Assembly: GCA_025963615.1 (NCBI GenBank)
Contig: JAOQAL010000685.1
Span: 1-5,245 of the forward strand
DNA from: Chitinophagaceae bacterium
GTDB taxonomy: Bacteria > Bacteroidota > Bacteroidia > Chitinophagales > Chitinophagaceae
Length of the DNA: 5,245 bases
Direction: 5' to 3'
This document shows positions 1 through 5,245 of the stretch, in pieces. A program made the translations under genes and the position numbers. The notes below the pieces were generated by a model. That model saw only the letters and a list, made by a program, of their open reading frames with translations, ran no database searches and was not told where the DNA came from. Numbering within the stretch: the stretch's first letter is position 1; each line of letters opens with the position of its first letter.

Positions 1-614
1 TGTGGGCCCGGTTTTTCCGGTGTCCACGGACCTGTCTGATCGTATGACATGACGTTAATGAAATCGAATTTTTTAAGGGCTGCATCACTTATCTTTTCAC
101 CATTCCAGGTGGCCACAGCGGAAGTTAAAAGTTTCTTAAGGGGCTTTAATTTACGAGATAAATCAACGACCAGTTTTTCGTAATTAGCATCTATTGCGTC
201 ATTTTCCAGGTCTACGTCAATTCCATCGAGATTATAATCAACTGAAAGTTTAACCAGGCGATCAATGAATCCGGCCCTGTTCGTATCATTCAGCAGCGTG
301 GCGTAATAAGGATTGTGCGAACCGCCCCCGATGGATGCCAGGACCTTCACCTGAAATTGGTGTGACGTTTTTATCAAGGTATCGAATCCGCCGGGTATCA
401 CCAGGTTACCGGCTGAATCGGGATTGAGGAAGGCGATATTAAGATGGGTGATTTTTTGAAAAGAAATTTTAGTCATATCCGGTGCATCTTTCCAGGGATG
501 TACATACCCGATAACCCGGAACTGCCCATAGCTAATCATAGAAAAAGTAGCTAAACAAACAAAGCTCAGCAGCTTCAGGCAATTAAATCCCCGTATTATC
601 AACGGTAATTTCAT
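1..614 (-). CDS. Secreted glycoside hydrolase family 18 protein (chitinase-like), C-terminus cut by window edge
   Basis: Seen: an open frame read leftward from ATG at 614-612 runs off the window after 204 codons. An in-frame TAA at 629-627 lies just upstream, so this ATG is the only sensible start. Residues 1-31 form a signal peptide: basic start, a hydrophobic stretch around 11-28, then SYGQ, with likely cleavage near residue 30. The mature part begins FRVIGYVHPW, a typical first strand of a GH18 TIM barrel. SIGGGS (94-99) matches the SxGG motif. DGIDVDLE (130-137) is the DxxDxDxE catalytic motif, with E137 as proton donor and D133/D135 beside it. MSYD (189-192) is the following conserved strand. 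Known of the family: it hydrolyses beta-1,4-GlcNAc linkages (chitin, or N-glycan cores) by substrate-assisted catalysis. Inferred: an active exported enzyme; chitinase versus endo-beta-N-acetylglucosaminidase cannot be told apart without the missing C-terminal part. It follows the small membrane gene by 43 bp on the same strand. Confidence 0.93.
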   Translation of the reverse strand, partial: MKLPLIIRGFNCLKLLSFVCLATFSMISYGQFRVIGYVHPWKDAPDMTKISFQKITHLNIAFLNPDSAGNLVIPGGFDTLIKTSHQFQVKVLASIGGGSHNPYYATLLNDTNRAGFIDRLVKLSVDYNLDGIDVDLENDAIDANYEKLVVDLSRKLKPLKKLLTSAVATWNGEKISDAALKKFDFINVMSYDQTGPWTPEKPGP

Positions 615-642
615 CGCGGCAATTTTTTATATACTGAGGTTT

Positions 643-650
643 CAAATTTA
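643..650 (-). promoter_or_regulatory. Possible Bacteroidota -7 box upstream of the GH18 gene
   Basis: On the minus strand this reads TAAATTTG, an exact match to the Bacteroidota -7 consensus TAnnTTTG, 28 nt before the GH18 ATG. A start site about 7 nt further on would give a leader of roughly 20 nt. No clear TTG-type -33 element is visible at the expected spacing, and an AT-rich 8-mer can occur by chance. If real, the GH18 gene has its own promoter and need not depend on symporter transcription. Confidence 0.35.
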
Positions 651-657
651 GGGGCCA

Positions 658-843
658 TCATTCGGTGGAATTTTTATTTTTTATAAAAATCATTAACAGA
701 CCGAAAATGAAAAATATAACCGCGGTATATATATTTATGCCGGCCCTTGCATTGTTGAACAAGGCATTTGCAAACAATATCAGTGATACGATAAAAAAGA
801 ATAAGCCAATTACAAAACTGAGTTGATTAAATCTTTTATACAT
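658..843 (-). CDS. Small two-helix membrane protein (61 aa) downstream of the symporter
   Basis: Seen: 61 residues starting MYKRFNQLSF. Two hydrophobic segments (about residues 9-28 and 37-54) are joined by a short polar loop (NNARAGIN), and the ends MYKR and KNKNSTE are charged or polar. The two basic ends suggest an N-in/C-in hairpin in the inner membrane. There is no signal-peptidase site and no enzymatic motif. The ATG lies 10 bp after the symporter stop codon, so the two genes are almost certainly co-transcribed and may be translationally coupled. I do not recognise a named family. Inferred: an accessory or stabilising partner of the symporter, by position only. It could also be an unrelated small membrane protein. 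Coding status is supported by the tight spacing, the clean hydrophobic pattern and the absence of a better frame here. Confidence 0.75.
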   Translation of the reverse strand: MYKRFNQLSFVIGLFFFIVSLILFANALFNNARAGINIYTAVIFFIFGLLMIFIKNKNSTE

Positions 844-853
844 GGCTTTGTTT

Positions 854-2515
854 TTAAAAGAAAATAATGTTTAATAAAATTGTAATCACCAGCAGCAATA
901 TTGCAATAGGCACCACCCGCTGGTACCATTTTCCGCCCTTATAAGATTGCTTTTCAGTTAACGAATAAACAAGCCCTTTTAATTCTTCGTCTTTCTTTGG
1001 TTTGGTCAGCAGGCTTACGATTATAGTGGTAAAAAAATTGAACACCCACGAAACACCGGCAACAATAAATGCCTGGCCCATGCCACTGCGTATTTCATAT
1101 AAAGGAGTTATCCAGCCTCCTTTTCCTTCCGCGATGGTTAAGCCGTGCGTAAGTGCTGCAGCCGTGGTGCCGGCCACCAAACCCCAGAAAGCGCCATGGC
1201 CTGTTGTTCTTTTCCAGAACATGCCTAATAAAAAGGTCGCAAACAAAGGTCCGTTTACAAAACCAAAAACCAATTGCAGAAAGTCATTGATATTATTAAA
1301 GCCTTTGGCGATATACGCCGTAACGATCGATATCAGGATACCGGCCACCGTTATAATCTTGCCCACTACCAGGTAATGGCGGTCGCTTTTATTTTTTACA
1401 AAATAAGGCTGATAGATATCATAGGTGAATACCGCATTAAAGGCAGTCACATTACCAGCCATGCCGCTCATAAATGATGCCATCAACGCGGTGATGCCAA
1501 CTCCCAGCAAGCCACTTGGATAATAGTGTGCAATCATCGAAGGAAGTGTCATCGTATAATTTAACTGGCCATTGGCATCGACGGGTATGCTAAATCCTTT
1601 GGATTGTAATGCCGGTTGCATTAATGCAATGGCGATCACTCCGGGAAGTACCACTATTAATGGCATAAACATTTTAGGAATCGCTGCTATGATTGGAGTA
1701 CGCTGTGCATCCCGCATATTCTTTGCGATCATGGCCCGTTGCACCACCAGGAAATCGGTACACCAGTAACCGAACGACATAACAAAGCCCAGTCCGAAAA
1801 TCAAGGACATGAAATGTAATCCCATGGGGTTTGTTTCTGTATTGCCCATATATTTCCAGGCATGGGTCATATTGGGCTGCAGTTGCGCCTTAATATTTTC
1901 CCATCCACCAGCATCCTGCAGGGCAACAATTACCAGGGGTGAAAGGCCCAATACAATCAGGAAGAACTGAAGTACTTCATTATATACGGCACTGGTTAAA
2001 CCGCCCAGAAAAGTATAGATCATTACGATACCTGCGGCGACCCAGATAGATACATCAAAATCCCATTTTAATATAACTTCCAGCAATTTTGCCAATGCAT
2101 ATAACGAGATCCCGGAAGAAAAGACAGTCATTACAGCGAATGAAACAGCATTGAGTGCTCTTGTCTTTTCATCAAAGCGAAGAGAAAGATATTCCGGAAC
2201 ACTGCGGGCCCGGCTGCCATAATAAAACGGCATCATAAAAACGCCTAGGAATACCATAGCAAAAATGGCTCCCACCCAATAAAAGTGTACCGTCATAATG
2301 CCGTATTTGGCACCGGAAGCCACCATACCGATCACTTCCTGTGCTCCCAGATTGGCGGAAATGAAGGCCAAACTGGTGATCCAGAGTGGAATACTGCGGC
2401 TGCTGGATAAAAAATCCTTACTTGATTTAATTTTCTTCTTAATAATAAATCCGACCCCAATAACGAAAAGAAAATAGACCAGGATGATCAGGTAGTCTGC
2501 GAGATGTAAATTCAT
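854..2515 (-). CDS. SSS-family (SGLT-type) sodium/solute symporter, candidate inositol importer
   Basis: Seen: 553 residues from ATG at 2515, starting MNLHLADYLIIL. The frame extends upstream to a TTG at 2557, but those 14 codons look like leader, and MNLHLADY followed directly by the first helix is the usual start of this family. There are about 14 hydrophobic segments. Markers are: a short basic loop then SSKDFLSSSRSIPLW (about 31-45); ANLGAQEVIG (54-63) in the broken first core helix; ARSVPEYLSLRF (103-114); FLGGLTSAVYNEVLQ (169-183), the family signature region; WCTDFLVVQRAM (251-262); ASFMSGMAGN (346-355), corresponding to the Na2-site helix of vSGLT; and FWKRTTGHGAFWG (433-445). A final single helix (about 536-553) follows a cytoplasmic tail. 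Known: these inner-membrane carriers couple Na+ entry to uptake of sugars, inositol, uronates and similar solutes. Inferred: substrate myo-inositol or glucuronate, from the divergent inositol oxygenase gene. It is the first gene of the minus-strand run. Confidence 0.93.
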   Translation of the reverse strand: MNLHLADYLIILVYFLFVIGVGFIIKKKIKSSKDFLSSSRSIPLWITSLAFISANLGAQEVIGMVASGAKYGIMTVHFYWVGAIFAMVFLGVFMMPFYYGSRARSVPEYLSLRFDEKTRALNAVSFAVMTVFSSGISLYALAKLLEVILKWDFDVSIWVAAGIVMIYTFLGGLTSAVYNEVLQFFLIVLGLSPLVIVALQDAGGWENIKAQLQPNMTHAWKYMGNTETNPMGLHFMSLIFGLGFVMSFGYWCTDFLVVQRAMIAKNMRDAQRTPIIAAIPKMFMPLIVVLPGVIAIALMQPALQSKGFSIPVDANGQLNYTMTLPSMIAHYYPSGLLGVGITALMASFMSGMAGNVTAFNAVFTYDIYQPYFVKNKSDRHYLVVGKIITVAGILISIVTAYIAKGFNNINDFLQLVFGFVNGPLFATFLLGMFWKRTTGHGAFWGLVAGTTAAALTHGLTIAEGKGGWITPLYEIRSGMGQAFIVAGVSWVFNFFTTIIVSLLTKPKKDEELKGLVYSLTEKQSYKGGKWYQRVVPIAILLLVITILLNIIFF

Positions 2516-2682
2516 GGCAACCGTTAATAGTAAATAAAGGCTTGTAAAAGCACACAATATATTTATTTACTGGCAGTGAAAGTATATTTAAGAAAAAAAT
2601 GAGCCGGGAACTTCTCCGTTTACCAAAAAAGATAGAACTTTAGAGACTTAAATAATCAATTTGTAAATTAAAACCGCTTGTT
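2516..2682. promoter_or_regulatory. Divergent control region between symporter and inositol oxygenase genes
   Basis: These 167 AT-rich bases must hold the promoters for both divergent genes. On the plus strand TCAATTTG (2656-2663) matches the Bacteroidota -7 consensus TAnnTTTG at all but one fixed position and sits 19 nt before the oxygenase ATG; TATATTTA (2583-2590) is another near match. No convincing -33 TTG element accompanies either. On the minus strand I see no good -7 box. A short palindrome, AATTT-GT-AAATT (2658-2669), overlaps the first candidate box. The stronger inverted repeat is listed separately. Neither start codon has a clear Shine-Dalgarno sequence, which is common in this phylum. 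No small ORF or RNA gene was recognised here. Confidence 0.55.
2529..2571. repeat. Perfect 10-bp inverted repeat upstream of the symporter start
   Basis: Arms AGTAAATAAA (2529-2538) and TTTATTTACT (2562-2571) are exact reverse complements separated by 23 bp, so equivalent bases of the arms lie about 33 bp, or three helical turns, apart. A 4-bp stem GCTT-GTAA-AAGC (2540-2551) nests inside. On the symporter transcript the outer repeat would end 13 nt before the ATG. It could be a paired operator for a dimeric or looping regulator, a leader hairpin, or chance, since both arms are low-complexity A/T sequence. Confidence 0.4.
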
Positions 2683-3570
2683 ATGCCCGCTTCGATGAAT
2701 GATCAGTTATCAGCAAAGGAATTAAACCCTTTAAACAGCCTGGATGAATGGGAAGAAGCTGTGCTTGAACGGTATCCTGAACCCGATGTTCCTGCCAAAC
2801 AAAAAGATGAATTCAGGAATTATGATGCTCCGGCGAGAGATACTGTAAAAGAGTTTTACAGGTTAAACCATACTTATCAAACTTATGATTTTGTAAAACA
2901 GAAGAAAGAAAATTTTCTGAAATTCGACAAAAGGGAAATGAATGTCTGGAAAGCGTTTGATTTTTTAAATGAGTTAGTGGATGATTCAGATCCTGATACC
3001 GATCTTGACCAGTTTCAGCATTTATTACAAACCTCTGAAGCCATCCGTGCCGATGGTCATCCTGACTGGATGGTATTAACCGGATTGATGCATGATATGG
3101 GGAAGGTGTTATGCCTGTTTGGCGAACCGCAATGGGCTGTTGTGGGAGATACGTTCCCGGTAGGTTGTGCTTATTCTGACAAAATTGTTTATCCTGAATT
3201 TTTTGAGAATAATGCTGACTATACCAACCCCGCTTATAATACGGCAAACGGCGTTTATAAGGAAGGTTGCGGGTTGAGAAATGTTGATATGTCGTGGGGA
3301 CATGATGAATATGTTTATCAAATGATGAAAGATCATTTACCGGAAGAAGGTTTATATATGCTGCGTTATCATTCCTTCTACGCATGGCACCGGGAAGCAG
3401 AGTATGGTAATTTACTGGACGATCATGATAAGGAGATGTTGAAATGGGTAAAACTGTTTAATCCTTACGATCTTTATTCAAAGAATCCAACCCCGCCGGT
3501 ATGGAAAGAATTAAAACCATATTATGAAGGCCTGGTAGCAAAATATTTACCGGAAACAATCAAGTTTTAA
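2683..3570 (+). CDS. MIOX: myo-Inositol oxygenase
   Basis: Catalyses myo-inositol + O2 to D-glucuronate + H2O (EC 1.13.99.1), in the cytoplasm, with a mixed-valence diiron centre in an HD-like helical fold. Seen: 295 residues, against about 285 for the mammalian enzyme, with co-linear similarity through to the C-terminus. The six iron ligands of the mammalian enzyme all have counterparts: H113 (FQHLLQT), H137 and D138 (MHDMGK), H207 (SWGHDEY), H230 (RYHSFY) and D263 (FNPYDLY). Substrate-contact positions are also present: R45 (FRNYD), D100 (LVDDSDPD) and K141. FGEPQWAVVGDTFPVGC (146-162) is a family hallmark. I chose ATG 2683; M5 (2695) is possible, and neither has a clear ribosome-binding site. 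The N-terminus is about 16 residues longer before the FRNY motif than in mammals. Transcribed divergently from the symporter and ended by a strong palindromic terminator, so apparently monocistronic. The later steps from glucuronate are not in the window. Confidence 0.98.
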   Translation: MPASMNDQLSAKELNPLNSLDEWEEAVLERYPEPDVPAKQKDEFRNYDAPARDTVKEFYRLNHTYQTYDFVKQKKENFLKFDKREMNVWKAFDFLNELVDDSDPDTDLDQFQHLLQTSEAIRADGHPDWMVLTGLMHDMGKVLCLFGEPQWAVVGDTFPVGCAYSDKIVYPEFFENNADYTNPAYNTANGVYKEGCGLRNVDMSWGHDEYVYQMMKDHLPEEGLYMLRYHSFYAWHREAEYGNLLDDHDKEMLKWVKLFNPYDLYSKNPTPPVWKELKPYYEGLVAKYLPETIKF

Positions 3571-3586
3571 ATGAAATGCATTTTAT

Positions 3587-3620
3587 AAAAAAACCACCGG
3601 AAATTTCCGGTGGTTTTTTT
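3587..3620. terminator. Bidirectional intrinsic terminator (34-bp perfect palindrome)
   Basis: Two 17-base arms are exactly complementary: seven A, then CCACCGG, then AAA, followed by TTT, CCGGTGG and seven T. The hairpin has a GC-rich 7-bp core, with the central AAATTT forming the loop, and a U-run follows on either strand. It begins 16 bp after the inositol oxygenase stop and lies 23 bp beyond the stop of the convergent receptor gene, so it can end both transcripts. Confidence 0.9.
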
Positions 3621-3622
3621 TG

Positions 3623-3645
3623 GACCATTATCATTTGGTCTTTTT
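3623..3645 (+). terminator. Weak second hairpin with T-run after the main terminator
   Basis: GACCA (3623-3627) pairs with TGGTC (3636-3640) across an 8-base loop, followed by five T (3641-3645). On the plus strand this resembles a weak back-up terminator directly before the receptor stop codon. The stem is only 5 bp, so it may be fortuitous. Confidence 0.25.
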
Positions 3646-5245
3646 AATTCCACTTAAAATCCAGCGGCACATTTACTTTAACACCGAAGTTTCTGCCAAT
3701 GTTAAACACTCCCATCCTGCCGGTTACATTATTGACGGCGGCATACTTCAGGCGGCTCAGGTGGTTCTGATAGGCCACGTCCCCCAGGTTCATTCCGCTG
3801 AAATGAATGCTGAAAATAGTTTTTCCTTTATTCACAATGTCTGTTCCTACCGAAGCATTCACTACCCAGTAATCGCCTGTAGCTGTTTCCGTATTATATC
3901 CCGTAAACGGATTGTTTTGTTTAAATGTATAATCGCTTTCAAGACTTACGTATAAATTTTTAAGCATTTTTCCTCTGGGAAGAAAATTGCCCCGCAATTC
4001 AGCGATATAGCGGGCCGCCGGTATAAAGGGAACATTTTTAGTCCCGTCAATTTCTTTTGTAAACTGAGCTCTTGTATAAGAAAATGTATTTTCAAAATGC
4101 AGCCAGTCCAACGGGTGCGGGTGAATATCCATGTTAAATTCTACTCCGTATAAACGGGCGCTTTGTCCGCCAAACCTGAATACTTCTAATGCTTCGCCGT
4201 TATCTATGAGCACGGAATCACCACCATTGTTGTTGGGGACTCTTTCATAAAAAATAAAATTGCTGATATTATTATAGTAAATGCTTGTTCCGAGGGTGAC
4301 ATGCTCCGTATTAATTTCAAGGCCTCCGTCCACCTGTAAACTTGTTTCCGACTTCAGGTTATTGTCTCCAATCTCATAACGGGTCGTTCCTTCATGGGCG
4401 CCATTGCTGGCTAATTCCGCTAAACTGGGCGCCCTGAATCCACGGGCTATATTAAGTTTCAGCGTCAGTTCTTTTGAAGCAAGGTAACTTAAGCCCGCAC
4501 TTCCGGATATGTTCGAGAAATTTTTTGAAAAGGCCGCAAATTTAATATCTGTACCGTTCAGCATTTCCTTGCCGTTAATATGCCTGTTGTCGAACCGGAT
4601 ACCACCGCTTACAGTTAATTTTTCCTTCTGGTATTGCGTAAAAACAAAACCACCTGCATCAAATAAATTATAATCAGGAATCAGCGCTTCCTCTGTTTTA
4701 TTTTTATTCATTTGCGACATACCTGTCATACCGATGCTGGTTCGCCAATTATTTTTATAGGGCAGGCTGAATTTAAAAGCATAATTAACCGTCTTCAAAT
4801 CAAAATAGGCATTGGGCGCGGTGATATCATCGGGGTTTCCAAACTCCTGGCGCTGGTTATGCTGAAAGCCCAGTATAACATCTAATTTGCTTCTACCCAC
4901 ATTAAAGCTATTATCACTGGTTACTTTAAAATGCTGAATATGCTGGAAGGGTACTTCGGGTTTTATTTTTTTGAAATCATCCCCCGTAGCGATCGCCTCG
5001 GCGCCTCCGGGTAAGGCTTTAATAAACTGACCTGTTGCGCTGTCCCTGGCACCTTCTACCATTCCAATATGCTGATTAAAGTTGGTTACATCCAGATAAC
5101 TATGTCCCCAACTGCCGCCATATCCAATCATACCGCCAAAATTCTGGTTATAGAATTTGGAATTAAACACATAACCATCGTACTTGTTTTTATAATCTTC
5201 TGAACCTTTATAAGATCCGTAAGCATTAAAGCTGAAACCATTTTT
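3644..5245 (-). CDS. TonB-dependent outer-membrane receptor, beta-barrel part; N-terminus beyond window edge
   Basis: Seen: the frame is open from the right edge and ends with TAA at 3646-3644, giving 533 residues. The GTG at 5170 is internal: the same frame continues upstream with barrel-like sequence (NGFSFNAYGSYKGSEDY), so it is not the start. Alternating hydrophobic/aromatic beta strands, long Asn/Gly-rich loops and short turns run throughout. GFRAPSLAELASNG (4441-4400) is the conserved barrel motif of this superfamily, followed by GAHEGTTRYEIG (4402-4367) and NLKSETS. The last segment (NHLSRLKYA, then VFNIGRNFGVKVNVPL) is the closing strand region; the protein ends FKWN rather than in the usual terminal aromatic. 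The signal peptide, TonB box and plug are outside the window. Known: such receptors import iron chelates, cobalamin, metals or glycans using TonB energy. The GxHxxTxxYE-like motif recalls ZnuD-type and FepA/BtuB-like metal receptors rather than SusC, but the ligand is not determined. Convergent with the oxygenase gene and sharing its terminator. Confidence 0.92.
   Translation of the reverse strand, partial: KNGFSFNAYGSYKGSEDYKNKYDGYVFNSKFYNQNFGGMIGYGGSWGHSYLDVTNFNQHIGMVEGARDSATGQFIKALPGGAEAIATGDDFKKIKPEVPFQHIQHFKVTSDNSFNVGRSKLDVILGFQHNQRQEFGNPDDITAPNAYFDLKTVNYAFKFSLPYKNNWRTSIGMTGMSQMNKNKTEEALIPDYNLFDAGGFVFTQYQKEKLTVSGGIRFDNRHINGKEMLNGTDIKFAAFSKNFSNISGSAGLSYLASKELTLKLNIARGFRAPSLAELASNGAHEGTTRYEIGDNNLKSETSLQVDGGLEINTEHVTLGTSIYYNNISNFIFYERVPNNNGGDSVLIDNGEALEVFRFGGQSARLYGVEFNMDIHPHPLDWLHFENTFSYTRAQFTKEIDGTKNVPFIPAARYIAELRGNFLPRGKMLKNLYVSLESDYTFKQNNPFTGYNTETATGDYWVVNASVGTDIVNKGKTIFSIHFSGMNLGDVAYQNHLSRLKYAAVNNVTGRMGVFNIGRNFGVKVNVPLDFKWN

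Noticed and set aside
1002..1769. Plus-strand open frames at 1002-1376, 1274-1477 and 1572-1769
   Set aside because: They lie antisense inside the symporter gene, overlap one another, and their translations show no family features. The minus-strand frame is clearly the coding one.
2516..2557. Fourteen-codon N-terminal extension of the symporter from a TTG codon
   Set aside because: TTG is a poor start, the extension overlaps the inverted repeat, and the ATG at 2515 gives the usual N-terminus leading straight into the first helix.
2572..2682. Riboswitch or small RNA in the divergent region
   Set aside because: Apart from the AT-rich inverted repeat upstream of the symporter, no stable nested stems or known riboswitch core were seen.
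2813..3385. Minus-strand open frames at 2813-3385 and 3109-3336
   Set aside because: They are antisense to inositol oxygenase, whose catalytic residues are conserved through this stretch; no recognisable domain or start context.
3620..3955. Plus-strand open frame of 111 codons
   Set aside because: Antisense to the conserved C-terminal end of the TonB receptor and begins right at the terminator; treated as a shadow.
5168..5170. GTG as the start of the TonB receptor
   Set aside because: The frame stays open for 25 more codons to the window edge with matching barrel sequence, and a receptor starting here would lack its signal peptide and plug.

Overview
The window looks like chromosomal DNA of a Bacteroidota member, probably close to Chitinophagaceae or another soil/aquatic lineage. 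This is inferred from moderate GC, A/T-rich leaders without strong Shine-Dalgarno sequences, a TAnnTTTG-type promoter element, and the mix of an SSS symporter, a GH18 glycosidase and a TonB-dependent receptor. No rRNA, tRNA, CRISPR array, insertion sequence or phage gene was seen.

Layout: the left part (1-2515) is a minus-strand run of three genes. In transcription order they are an SSS-family sodium/solute symporter (2515-854), a 61-residue two-helix membrane protein only 10 bp downstream (843-658), and the N-terminal two thirds or so of a secreted GH18 chitinase-like glycosidase (614 to the left edge, truncated). A 167-bp divergent intergenic region (2516-2682) carries a perfect 10-bp inverted repeat and separates this run from a plus-strand gene, myo-inositol oxygenase (2683-3570). 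That gene ends at a 34-bp perfect palindrome with flanking A and T runs, which should terminate transcription in both directions. Converging on it from the right is the beta-barrel part of a TonB-dependent outer-membrane receptor (5245-3644), whose N-terminal plug lies beyond the window.

How the genes may work together: inositol oxygenase opens the inositol ring with O2 to give D-glucuronate. The divergently transcribed symporter is the obvious candidate to bring in inositol, or to handle a related sugar or uronate. The small membrane protein may be an accessory of the symporter. The GH18 enzyme and the TonB receptor may or may not belong to the same process; the sequence alone does not link them. 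The most useful leads are the inositol oxygenase/symporter pair with its shared control region, and the small protein tightly linked to the symporter.
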